From Candidatus Woesearchaeota archaeon (GTDB taxonomy: Archaea; Nanobdellota; Nanobdellia; Woesearchaeales; GW2011-AR4): a DNA stretch of 24,769 nucleotides. The notes under the pieces are model-generated. The model saw only the letters and a program-made list of their open reading frames with translations, was not told where the DNA came from and searched no databases. Where the stretch lies: NCBI GenBank assembly GCA_030751755.1, contig JASMFO010000053.1:1-24769 (forward strand), given 5' to 3'. This document shows positions 14,605 through 20,919 of the stretch, one piece after another. The position numbers were made by a program, and so were the translations under genes. Each line of letters starts with the position of its first letter. Position 1 is the first letter of the stretch.

Positions 14605-15006
14605 TTAAACAACAATGCTTGCTATTTTTGCAATACCCGGCCATCTTTCACACACTTCTTTGGCTATAGCCCCCTTGAATATAGTTCCTTTTGGATTCCC
14701 TTTATCATCCTTCAGAACAACCGCAGAGTTATCCTCAAATCTTATCCTTGTCCCGTCAGCCCTTCTGTACTCTTTTTTCTGCCTTACTATTATTGCATAA
14801 ATAACCTGTTTCCTCATGTCGGGCCTTCCTCTCCGGACAGAGGCTGTAACAAGATCTGCAATACCTGCTGCAGGAACCTTGCCTTTTGTGGTTTTTCTAC
14901 CTACAACTGTAAATATTTTGATTATTTTTGCTCCCGAATTATCACATGTTTCTATTTGGCTTCCAACAGGAATTGCTTTTGTTACCCTGGATTTTACTGC
15001 TTGCAT
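14605..15006 (-). CDS. rpl14: Large ribosomal subunit protein uL14
   Basis: 133 aa, the archaeal length. It begins with a short basic lead, then ETCDNSGAKIIKIFTVVG, close to the universal ...DNSGA....I.V.G, and includes PAAGIADLVTASVRRGRPDM and the C-terminal FEDNSAVVLKDDKGNPKGTI followed by IFKGAIAKEVCERWPGIAKI. It forms the 50S side of bridge B8 to 16S rRNA. The ATG is directly next to the uS17 stop, with GAGGTGA at the end of uS17 eight bases upstream, so translation is coupled. Confidence 0.97.
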   Translation of the reverse strand: MQAVKSRVTKAIPVGSQIETCDNSGAKIIKIFTVVGRKTTKGKVPAAGIADLVTASVRRGRPDMRKQVIYAIIVRQKKEYRRADGTRIRFEDNSAVVLKDDKGNPKGTIFKGAIAKEVCERWPGIAKIASIVV

Positions 15007-15459
15007 TTACACAGTCACCTCTTCCTCTGCCCCATCTGTTTGCTCTTCCGCTTTCTTTACTTCTTTCTTAACTTTGGATTCTTCTTGAGCTTCCATCTTC
15101 TCCTTAAACCCCTTCTCCTTTCCTAAAATTCCAACAATAACAAAATTCTTTGTTTTGCTTAGGGGCCTGCATTCTGTAATCTTGACAATATCACCATCCT
15201 GCGCATTAAGGCATCCTGGGTTATGGGCCTTTACTCTACTTCTCCTTTTTTCATATCTTTCATATTTTCTTAGAAAATACCGGTGCTCCCATTCCACAGT
15301 TGCAGTTTTTTGCATATTAGTTAATATTATTGTACCTGTAAAAATTCTGCCCCTACACTTTAAACTACCATGAAAAGGACAATTGCTATCATTACATTTT
15401 TCCTTAGGCCTTTCTACTTTTATGCCCATATTCTTCACTTCCATTTTTGTTTTTACCAT
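15007..15459 (-). CDS. rps17: Small ribosomal subunit protein uS17, with an acidic/basic C-terminal tail
   Basis: 150 aa. The archaeal N-terminus has PKEKCNDSNCPFHGSLKCRG with C22, C27 and C35, then the OB fold (RIFTGTIILTNMQKTATVEW, LRKYERYEKRRSRVKAHNPG, and DGDIVKITECRPLSKTKNFV). After about residue 115 comes a Glu/Lys-rich tail of roughly 35 residues ending EEEVTV. Archaeal uS17 is usually about 105-115 aa. Methionines at 1, 6 and 11 are all possible starts. Homologues start closer to M6 or M11, so the first few residues are uncertain. A 42-bp gap separates it from aIF1, where rnp1 (RNase P component) lies in many archaea. Confidence 0.94.
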   Translation of the reverse strand: MVKTKMEVKNMGIKVERPKEKCNDSNCPFHGSLKCRGRIFTGTIILTNMQKTATVEWEHRYFLRKYERYEKRRSRVKAHNPGCLNAQDGDIVKITECRPLSKTKNFVIVGILGKEKGFKEKMEAQEESKVKKEVKKAEEQTDGAEEEVTV

Positions 15460-15501
15460 CCTAAATTTTGATACCTTATTATATTCCAGTAGTTCTCTTG
15501 C

Positions 15502-15810
15502 TTATTTGATTTCTATGGAATCTGGTGAAAAGCCCATATCCACTAATATTGCCTTAACTTTGTTTTTATGGTTGCCCTGCAACTCTATCTTTCCTTCTTT
15601 GGCAGTGCCCCCACACGCGAACTGAGCCTTCAACTTCTTCGCAAGATCCTTGATGCCAATCTCTTTTTGGTCTATGCCTTCTATTATTGTGTAGACTTTC
15701 CTAAATTTCTTGTTCTCAAGGAAAACTTTAATCAATTGGCTTTCTTTTGCAATTGTCTCGCAAACGCAGAGCTCTTTCACCAACCCACATTTCGTGCATA
15801 TTTCACCCAT
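15502..15810 (-). CDS. Translation initiation factor aIF1 (SUI1 family)
   Basis: 102 aa. The SUI1 domain spans about residues 24-100 with RKVYTIIEGIDQKEIGIKDL, KLKAQFACGGTAKEGKIELQ and GNHKNKVKAILVDMGF, the standard family signature. The N-terminus (MGEICTKCGLVKELCVCE) has C5, C8, C15 and C17, a small zinc-binding knuckle seen in many archaeal aIF1 proteins. The factor binds the 30S P site and helps select the start codon, preventing initiation at wrong sites. Its position between uL29 and uS17 is characteristic of archaea. It starts six bases after the uL29 stop. Confidence 0.94.
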   Translation of the reverse strand: MGEICTKCGLVKELCVCETIAKESQLIKVFLENKKFRKVYTIIEGIDQKEIGIKDLAKKLKAQFACGGTAKEGKIELQGNHKNKVKAILVDMGFSPDSIEIK

Positions 15811-15816
15811 GTTTTT

Positions 15817-16044
15817 TTATCGACCTCCGTTTTTAATTTTGGTTATATTGTCAATTTGTTTTTTCTTCTGATCTGCTGTCAGTATTCTTGCTATTGTTTT
15901 CTTTATCTTCTTCACTTGTCCTGGATTTTTAAGTGCAGTCCCTGTAGCTACTTGAGCATTCATTTTAACTAATTCTTTTTTAAGCTCAAGCATTTTTTCA
16001 TTAAGTGAGTTTTTATCCATGCTTCTTATCTCCTTAATCTTCAT
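15817..16044 (-). CDS. rpl29: Large ribosomal subunit protein uL29
   Basis: 75 aa. Two antiparallel helices are expected: MKIKEIRSMDKNSLNEKMLE plus LKKELVKMNAQVATGTALKN, then PGQVKKIKKTIARILTADQK, close to the family's E.R.....L......L..EL...R......G....P.....I.RTIAR. The ATG at 16044 has GAGGT five bases upstream inside uS3, and the gene overlaps the uS3 end by 11 nt. M9, with its own GGAG upstream, is a weaker alternative. uL29 sits at the tunnel exit and helps dock SRP and the translocon. Confidence 0.93.
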   Translation of the reverse strand: MKIKEIRSMDKNSLNEKMLELKKELVKMNAQVATGTALKNPGQVKKIKKTIARILTADQKKKQIDNITKIKNGGR

Positions 16045-16861
16045 TTTTTACCTCGTCATGTACGTTCGGTGCAGGTTCCTTATGCGGCTTTATCACACTT
16101 TCTTTCTCTGCTTTTTCTTCATCAGGATTTTTATCTTCAGCTTCTTTTTCCACGACATTAGATTTCGTCCGAGCATTGGTATTGGCAGTTTTCTTAGCTT
16201 TAGGTTTTATTTCTTTTTTCCCTTCTTTATTCTCTTCACTAACCTCCTCAATTTTTTCTTCTTTTTCTTCAATAAGCTCAACCTTATCTGGTAGTTTTAT
16301 TCCAGGAGGCATTAAGCTTACCTTAATACCTACTACTCCTGTTTTTAACTTTGCTTGTACGTATGCTTTATCAACATCAACTATCGCTATATTACCACAC
16401 TTCTTGAGGTAACCAGAATAAAATCTCCAAGACTTTGCCCTGCTGCTCGGTATTTTACCGCTTATTGTTATCTCGATGCCTAAAGCTCCTGCAGATATGA
16501 CATCTTCCATTACCCTGTGGCCTATTGCCTTAAACTTTTGAGTTCCAAACCTTTCAAGTGAATTGGCAATTCTTTCAGCAACTATGTTTGCATCCAAATT
16601 GATGTCTGTGACTTCGCTTATCTCTATCTGGGGATTTTCAAGTCCAAATCTCTTTTTCAGAGTTTTTGTTAATTCTTTTATGTTCTGGCCCTTTCTCCCA
16701 ACTATGAGTCCGGGTCTTGAAGCATAAAGAACAATTTTTTCTCCTAAGGGGGTTTTTACCATCTTTGTATGGCTGTGGCCCACATTTTTAAGATTTTCAT
16801 TTATGTATTCCTGTATTTGGTATTCTTTTGTTTTTTGTGCTATAAATTTTCTTTCTATCAT
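16034..16861 (-). CDS. rps3: Small ribosomal subunit protein uS3, with a long C-terminal tail
   Basis: 275 aa. An N-terminal KH type-2 domain has PGLIVGRKGQNIKELTKTLK (GxxG at G55-G58). The C-terminal S3 domain has AGALGIEITISGKIPSSRAK and GVVGIKVSLMPPGIKLPDKV. The final 80 or so residues are low-complexity and charged (EEKEEKIEEVSEENKEGKKE and onwards, with Ala/Asn/Thr inserts), longer than usual. uS3 lines the mRNA entry channel on the 30S head. Its start overlaps the uL22 end by 4 nt and its end overlaps uL29 by 11 nt. Confidence 0.96.
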   Translation of the reverse strand: MIERKFIAQKTKEYQIQEYINENLKNVGHSHTKMVKTPLGEKIVLYASRPGLIVGRKGQNIKELTKTLKKRFGLENPQIEISEVTDINLDANIVAERIANSLERFGTQKFKAIGHRVMEDVISAGALGIEITISGKIPSSRAKSWRFYSGYLKKCGNIAIVDVDKAYVQAKLKTGVVGIKVSLMPPGIKLPDKVELIEEKEEKIEEVSEENKEGKKEIKPKAKKTANTNARTKSNVVEKEAEDKNPDEEKAEKESVIKPHKEPAPNVHDEVKNED

Positions 16862-17346
16862 TTTTTAATGCCTTTTACTACTTTTTCTTTATCCTCAGAT
16901 TTTTTATCTACACGCTTTTCCTGAACAGTGATTTCTATATTGGTCCTCTTAGCCTCTCTGCTCCTTTTCCTCCCGAAATGCATAACTTTGGACGCCTTGT
17001 TTGCGTTTATGTGTGTTATTACCAAGTTAGCTGTATTTAACCCTTTAAATTGGGCATTAGCTTCAACATGGTTTATTAAGTTTAAAATCCCCATTGAAGC
17101 TTTTTTAGGGTACCTTCCTGCACCAATCCTTTTTTTATGCCCCACACCTTTGTTAAATCTCTTGAACGGAATTGCCCGCTTGTGATCAATAACTTCGCTT
17201 AAAACACCCTTTGCATAAATTACATCCTTGTTTCTTATGAAATTACATATTTCTATGCTTTGCTTAAATGAAATAGGCAATGAGATTCCTAAAGCTCTTG
17301 CCATATTTTCCTTGTTATAATCTTTTGTTGAATATCTGTTTGCCAT
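16858..17346 (-). CDS. rpl22: Large ribosomal subunit protein uL22
   Basis: 162 aa from the ATG at 17346 (MANRYSTKDYNKENMARALG), the start that aligns with archaeal uL22. A TTG at 17382 would add 12 unconserved residues and is not favoured. The family features are LPISFKQSIEICNFIRNK, RFNKGVGHKKRIGAGRYPKK and a long beta-hairpin region lining the peptide exit tunnel, then TNIEITVQEK and a short charged tail. It lies 67 nt after uS19, a gap with a small 6-bp hairpin. Its stop overlaps the uS3 start by 4 nt. Confidence 0.95.
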   Translation of the reverse strand: MANRYSTKDYNKENMARALGISLPISFKQSIEICNFIRNKDVIYAKGVLSEVIDHKRAIPFKRFNKGVGHKKRIGAGRYPKKASMGILNLINHVEANAQFKGLNTANLVITHINANKASKVMHFGRKRSREAKRTNIEITVQEKRVDKKSEDKEKVVKGIKK

Positions 17347-17377
17347 TTGTTTCAAACCTGTTTGGAACACTGAAAAT

Positions 17378-17392
17378 TCCAATCAAATTGGA
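17378..17392. repeat. Short hairpin in the uS19-uL22 gap
   Basis: TCCAAT at 17378-17383 and ATTGGA at 17387-17392 form a perfect 6-bp stem with a three-base loop, inside a 67-nt gap that is wide for this part of the cluster. It precedes the uL22 ATG by about 30 nt on the minus strand. It may be a processing or translation-control hairpin, or chance in AT-rich DNA. Confidence 0.25.
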
Positions 17393-17413
17393 TAAAATTT
17401 GGGATTTTCATTT

Positions 17414-17797
17414 TTATTTGACTGACAAGGCAGCACTTGATTTTGTAGCACCTATTCCTGGTGCAGAGTGTTCAACTCTCTTTCTTGTTAAAACAAATTC
17501 TCCGAGGTAATGCCCAATCATCTCTTCAATGATTATTACTGGAAGGAATTCTTTACCTCTATGGACCCTTATTGTTTTACCTACCATCTCAGGTAAAATT
17601 ATCATATCCCTACACTGTGTTTCAATGTTCCCCTCATTTTTCTTTATTTTTTTGAGTAAGATTTTTTGTTGATCTGTAAGACCTCTTTTCAAAACCCTTC
17701 TTTGTCTCGCAGGCAGCAATGCAGCCACTTCATTCAGGCTTAATCCCTTTAATTCTTCCAATGTTTTTCCCCTGTAACTAAATTCTTTTTTTGCCAT
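17414..17797 (-). CDS. rps19: Small ribosomal subunit protein uS19
   Basis: 127 aa, the archaeal length. It opens with the archaeal-type [20 protein letters not shown], the element [11 protein letters not shown] being typical of archaeal and eukaryotic uS19. The core has [40 protein letters not shown] and [20 protein letters not shown]. It binds 16S rRNA in the 30S head with uS13. It sits 8 nt after uL2. Confidence 0.97.
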   Translation of the reverse strand: MAKKEFSYRGKTLEELKGLSLNEVAALLPARQRRVLKRGLTDQQKILLKKIKKNEGNIETQCRDMIILPEMVGKTIRVHRGKEFLPVIIIEEMIGHYLGEFVLTRKRVEHSAPGIGATKSSAALSVK

Positions 17798-17805
17798 TTT
17801 CTAAA

Positions 17806-18519
17806 CTACCTTTTCTTTCCTGTTTTTTTAGGTGCAATTTTTCCAACTTTTCTTCCAGGAGGAGCGTTTCTTGAAGCTTGAGTTGGCCCGCTTTTTGATG
17901 CAGAGCTCGAACCTCCAAATGGATGGTCTACAGAGTTCATTGATGATCCAGAAACCTGCGGCCACAATTTATTTTTTGCTTTCATGGCATAATACCTTTT
18001 TCCAGCTTTCAAAAATGGCTTTTCCTTTCTGCCACTGCCTGCAACAATGCCGATTGTGGCTCTACAATCAGGCAAAAAATCTCTTCTTTTTGCAGATGGC
18101 AGTTCTACAACAACCCTGTTCTGCATCTTAGTAATTATTTTTGCAGATCCACCAGAAGACTTTACAAATTTTCCGCCGTCCCCCGGAAACGATTCAATAT
18201 TATATATATCAATTCCCTCCGGTATACTCTTTAACGGAAGCATATTACATTTTTTAATATCAACATTAACTCCTGTCTCCACTTTATCCCCAATACGCAC
18301 TCCTTCCGGAGCCTGCATCAAAACTACATTTCCATTTGTGTATTCTACCTGTGCAAGAGGCGCACTATGACCTTGGCAATGTATTAAATTGATTATCTTC
18401 CCATTTAGGGTTTCTCTCTCATAATTCCCATATTTGCTCTTGCCTTTATATCTAAAGCTGGGAGCCCTATACCTTGGACCTCCCTTCCCTCTAGCCTGTT
18501 GTATTAAGTTCTTACCCAT
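17806..18519 (-). CDS. rpl2: Large ribosomal subunit protein uL2
   Basis: 237 aa, archaeal size. It begins MGKNLIQQARGKGGPRYRAP SFRYKG with a break at residue 20, close to the archaeal MG..I..QR.G.G...Y.A.SHR..G. The OB and SH3-like domains follow, with DCRATIGIVAGSGRKEKPFL at about 151-170 and then SGSSMNSVDHPFGG (190-203). H199 corresponds to the conserved histidine near the peptidyl-transferase centre. It is one of the proteins most important for subunit joining and catalysis. It follows uL23 after 9 nt. Confidence 0.97.
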   Translation of the reverse strand: MGKNLIQQARGKGGPRYRAPSFRYKGKSKYGNYERETLNGKIINLIHCQGHSAPLAQVEYTNGNVVLMQAPEGVRIGDKVETGVNVDIKKCNMLPLKSIPEGIDIYNIESFPGDGGKFVKSSGGSAKIITKMQNRVVVELPSAKRRDFLPDCRATIGIVAGSGRKEKPFLKAGKRYYAMKAKNKLWPQVSGSSMNSVDHPFGGSSSASKSGPTQASRNAPPGRKVGKIAPKKTGKKR

Positions 18520-18528
18520 TTATACCAC

Positions 18529-18786
18529 CTACATCAATCCTAATTGAGTCGCAATATCTATGGCAGGATTTGCATTTGAAAATTTCACATATGCTCTTTT
18601 TTCCCCACCTTGCACATAAGTCTTTATATTTTCAACTTTAGCCTTGAACATATCTTCTATAGCACCTTTTATCATCTTCTTGTCAGCGTCTATATCAACT
18701 ACAAAAATCAACTTATTCTGGCTTTCCATGAGCCTTATTGACTTTTCCGTTGACAACGGATATTTTATTATTTTGTATGAATCCAT
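18529..18786 (-). CDS. rpl23: Large ribosomal subunit protein uL23
   Basis: 85 aa, the normal archaeal length. It has the family pattern IIKYPLSTEKSIRLMESQNK, LIFVVDIDADKKMIKGAIED and MFKAKVENIKTYVQGGEKRA, ending KFSNANPAIDIATQLGLM. It sits at the peptide tunnel exit and docks SRP and the Sec channel. One base separates it from the uL4 stop, as usual for the order uL3-uL4-uL23-uL2. Confidence 0.96.
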   Translation of the reverse strand: MDSYKIIKYPLSTEKSIRLMESQNKLIFVVDIDADKKMIKGAIEDMFKAKVENIKTYVQGGEKRAYVKFSNANPAIDIATQLGLM

Positions 18787-18787
18787 T

Positions 18788-19594
18788 TTACCTAAACATT
18801 TTTTCTTTTTCTAAAGTTTCAATAGCCCCCATAGTCCATAATGTCAGTCTTCCGGAAAACTCTCCAGGAGCAAGCAATTCTATATTAAGATTCTTTACAT
18901 TAACAATATCAATCCCAGGAATATTACTTGCAGCTTTAGTTATACTGCTCTCTTTTGAAGTCACAATCAAAGGACCAATTTTTGTCTTGTATTTTCTTCC
19001 CCTTGTTTTCCCCTTTCCACTCCTGACATTCTTTTCCCCTACCCTTTCCAATTCTTTTTCAAACCCTAAGGATTTTAAGGAGGATAATACTTCCTTTGTC
19101 TTGACTAGCTCCTCGAATTTTTTATTCAGTACAAAAGGATAGTTTTCCGGAATTATATGACCTCTGCTTTTTACCCGGTTTGCTATTATAGTAGCAGATA
19201 TAGCAGCTCTAATAGCTTTTTTCCTTTCCTTTTTATTGAGCTTTTTAATAAGTATTTTTTCAGCTTTTGGCGGGTGTGCCCTTCTTCCTCCCACAGTATT
19301 TGGAGCAAAAGCACCAACCCAATTCATCCTTGTACCCCTTCTGGATAATATCTTTCTTGGCGTTCTTGAGATGCCAAATCCATATGACCCCCTATACTGA
19401 TGTCTCCTTTTTGAGATTATTGAAGATGACCTTTTTCCAGCCTCAGTTTTAGCACCATAAGGCTTCCTATTATTGCTTCGCAGTGCAAGAAATGCCCTGC
19501 TTACCAAATCCGTTCTTACATCTTCATTAAACTGAATAGGCAAATTTATTTCTCCAGTTTTTTTCTTTGAAATATCCAAAATATCTAGTTTCAT
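18788..19594 (-). CDS. rpl4: Large ribosomal subunit protein uL4
   Basis: 268 aa, the archaeal/eukaryotic-type uL4. Recognisable parts are LPIQFNEDVRTDLVSRAFLA near residues 20-40, the extended loop RHQYRGSYGFGISRTPRKIL, then GAFAPNTVGGRRAHPPKAEK, and the C-terminal LIVTSKESSITKAASNIPGI. The loop reaches into the peptide exit tunnel. In bacteria uL4 also represses its own operon; whether that happens here is unknown. Its ATG overlaps the uL3 stop by 4 nt (ATGA). Confidence 0.96.
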   Translation of the reverse strand: MKLDILDISKKKTGEINLPIQFNEDVRTDLVSRAFLALRSNNRKPYGAKTEAGKRSSSIISKRRHQYRGSYGFGISRTPRKILSRRGTRMNWVGAFAPNTVGGRRAHPPKAEKILIKKLNKKERKKAIRAAISATIIANRVKSRGHIIPENYPFVLNKKFEELVKTKEVLSSLKSLGFEKELERVGEKNVRSGKGKTRGRKYKTKIGPLIVTSKESSITKAASNIPGIDIVNVKNLNIELLAPGEFSGRLTLWTMGAIETLEKEKMFR

Positions 19595-20604
19595 CTTGAT
19601 TTTTGCTCTAAATTTATGTATTGCATAGGCGGGGATTCATTAGGTAAGGTTGTATCACGCCTTAAGGAATCATTAAATCTTATGAGTCTCTTTTTAGGGC
19701 CAATTACAGAACCTTTGATAAGAATATACGCGTTTTTTACAACACCATAGTTTTCAAAACCACCTTTTTTGTTTATTTCGTTTGGATTTCCTATTTTTAA
19801 AAGCCATTTGTTATACTCCATCCTTGCATGGTAACCCATTTTTCCAGCTTTTGCTTGTCTCCACATGATATGGCCTTGAGCTATCCACCCACCAAGGCTT
19901 CCGGGATTTCTCCTGCTTTTTTCTGTCTTGTGATGTTTCAATGAAATTCCAAACCTTCTTACCGGACCTTGCACCCCTTTGCCTTTAGATACAGCATGTA
20001 TCTCCAGTTGCTGGCCTTCCTTAAAAACTTCAGAAATATTTATTTCATTTCCAAGCTTATTTTTTGCATAATTTAATTGATCTTCTTTATTACCACCAAT
20101 ACCCATCTCAAAAATTTCTGGCTTTTTCTTTCCAAGGCCTGTAAGGCTTGGCATTGTATGGACTAATAGTGTTATATAATCAAAATCTGATGGAAAACTT
20201 TTATTTCCAACAGAGTTGGCCGCGTCTTTAGTCCGAGCACCTTTAGATCCTTTCTTTGGCAATATAATAGACCTTTTGAGTTGTTTATCAAATTTTTCAG
20301 CAAGAACTTCAGAAACAAGCTTTGAGCCGGAAATTGTGTTTTTGTAGAATTTTATAGAAGCAGTTTTTAATGGCGGACATTCAATAATAGTTACTGGACA
20401 AAAAATATCCATGCCTTTTGTTGTTGAAGTCTTTTTGTTGTCATTAATGATGAGGTGAGTCATTCCAACCTTATAACCGGCAAAGCCAAGCAACTTTACT
20501 TCCTTGGTTTTAGCCCAAGTCCTAACTCTAACAAAACTTCTCTTTGACCTTTTTCTTGGCCAATATTGTAAGCTTCCCTTTCTTGGAGTTCTTTTCTGTG
20601 GCAT
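19591..20604 (-). CDS. rpl3: Large ribosomal subunit protein uL3
   Basis: 337 aa, the archaeal/eukaryotic length (bacterial uL3 is about 210). It starts MPQKRTPRKGSLQYWPRKRS, matching archaeal MP...RPR.GSL...PR.R. Other marks are LGFAGYKVGMTHLIINDNK, AVSKGKGVQGPVRRFGISLK and PGSLGGWIAQGHIMWRQAKA followed by GKMGYHARMEYNKW. It binds near the peptidyl-transferase centre and starts 50S assembly. It heads the cluster. The only Shine-Dalgarno match (GGTGAT, complement of 20622-20627) lies 17 nt before the ATG, too far for the usual spacing, and an in-frame stop excludes an upstream start. Confidence 0.96.
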   Translation of the reverse strand: MPQKRTPRKGSLQYWPRKRSKRSFVRVRTWAKTKEVKLLGFAGYKVGMTHLIINDNKKTSTTKGMDIFCPVTIIECPPLKTASIKFYKNTISGSKLVSEVLAEKFDKQLKRSIILPKKGSKGARTKDAANSVGNKSFPSDFDYITLLVHTMPSLTGLGKKKPEIFEMGIGGNKEDQLNYAKNKLGNEINISEVFKEGQQLEIHAVSKGKGVQGPVRRFGISLKHHKTEKSRRNPGSLGGWIAQGHIMWRQAKAGKMGYHARMEYNKWLLKIGNPNEINKKGGFENYGVVKNAYILIKGSVIGPKKRLIRFNDSLRRDTTLPNESPPMQYINLEQKSR

Positions 20605-20636
20605 CTTCGTATGTTGCTTGTATCACCCTCAAGTAC

Positions 20637-20691
20637 CATAGACAAATATAAATAATAAAAAAGGCAAATTGTCTATGCAAAAAAGCCTTTT
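20637..20691 (-). repeat. Interlocked inverted repeats in the uL3 leader (candidate H-type pseudoknot)
   Basis: Two perfect inverted repeats interlock. Read on the minus strand: AAAAGGC (complement of 20685-20691), CATAGACAA (complement of 20669-20677), GCCTTTT (complement of 20659-20665), TTGTCTATG (complement of 20637-20645). Stem one has 7 bp, stem two 9 bp, with connecting loops of 7, 3 and 13 nt, lengths that would allow both stems at once. The first stem is directly followed by a T-run (six Ts counting the stem end), as in an attenuator. If transcription starts at the nearer TATA element, which lies inside the second repeat, the arms would instead be DNA operator half-sites. Confidence 0.4.
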
Positions 20692-20730
20692 ATTAATATC
20701 CTTTTGTAGAAAACAGTCTTGTAAACTGTA

Positions 20731-20751
20731 CTGAAAAGGACATCTTTTCAG
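20731..20751. repeat. 8-bp hairpin in the uL3 leader
   Basis: CTGAAAAG at 20731-20738 and CTTTTCAG at 20744-20751 form a perfect 8-bp stem with the five-base loop GACAT (plus strand). It would be one of the first structures in a uL3 leader made from the TATA box at 20783-20790. A smaller ACAGT/ACTGT pair (20713-20717, 20725-20729) follows on the minus strand. Confidence 0.45.
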
Positions 20752-20782
20752 GCTGATTTTAAGAATTGGGTAACTGGTCTTA

Positions 20783-20790
20783 TTTATAAA
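20783..20790 (-). promoter_or_regulatory. Distal TATA box of the ribosomal cluster
   Basis: TTTATAAA, preceded on the minus strand by AAAACC in the BRE position, is the best TATA match upstream of uL3. Start of transcription is expected near 20760, about 155 nt before the uL3 ATG. An 11-bp dyad directly borders it on the upstream side. Confidence 0.5.
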
Positions 20791-20793
20791 GGT

Positions 20794-20818
20794 TTTGAAA
20801 ATTCAAAGAATTTTCAAA
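20794..20818. repeat. 11-bp perfect inverted repeat beside the TATA box
   Basis: TTTGAAAATTC at 20794-20804 and GAATTTTCAAA at 20808-20818 are exact complements around the three-base centre AAA. The dyad overlaps the BRE position of the minus-strand promoter at 20783-20790, where a bound regulator would compete with TFB. It could be an operator or, on DNA, a small cruciform. AT-richness raises the chance of random dyads, but 11 of 11 is unlikely by chance. Confidence 0.5.
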
Positions 20819-20822
20819 TACC

Positions 20823-20853
20823 GGAAATCCTTAAAAATCTCGAGGAAATCCTT
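20823..20853. repeat. Two direct repeats GGAAATCCTT, 21 bp apart
   Basis: GGAAATCCTT occurs at 20823-20832 and again at 20844-20853. The copies are identical over 10 bp with a 21-bp period, two helical turns, so they face the same side of the DNA. They lie about 35-65 bp upstream of the TATA box of the ribosomal cluster, a place typical for archaeal activator sites. Confidence 0.45.
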
Positions 20854-20919
20854 GGGACACCAAAAATTCCAAAAACTTTTTTAGTGAATGTAACATTTTT
20901 CTCTGGTTGCTATAAATTT

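Larger units (their letters stand above)
20605..20919 (-). promoter_or_regulatory. 315-bp upstream region of the uL3-led ribosomal cluster
   Basis: This is the longest gene-free stretch here, between the primase stop and uL3. In minus-strand order it holds two AAGGATTTCC copies (complement of 20844-20853 and 20823-20832), an 11-bp dyad (20794-20818), a TATA box (TTTATAAA, 20783-20790), and then about 150 nt that would be transcribed leader. The leader has an 8-bp hairpin (20731-20751), a weaker 5-bp hairpin (20713-20729), and two interlocked inverted repeats (20637-20691) around a second TATA-like string (complement of 20647-20655). I see no tRNA, box C/D RNA or reading frame. The upstream TATA implies a long structured leader. 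The second would give a short one starting near 20625. Confidence 0.5.

Noticed and set aside
17347..17382. TTG start giving uL22 twelve extra residues
   Set aside because: The extra residues do not fit the archaeal uL22 N-terminus, whereas MANRYSTKDY from 17346 does.
20605..20919. A tRNA, box C/D or H/ACA guide RNA, or SRP/RNase P RNA gene in the uL3 upstream gap
   Set aside because: I looked for a T-loop GTTCRA pattern, paired C (RTGATGA) and D (CTGA) boxes and ACA-tailed hairpins and found no consistent set. The space is also too small for SRP or RNase P RNA.
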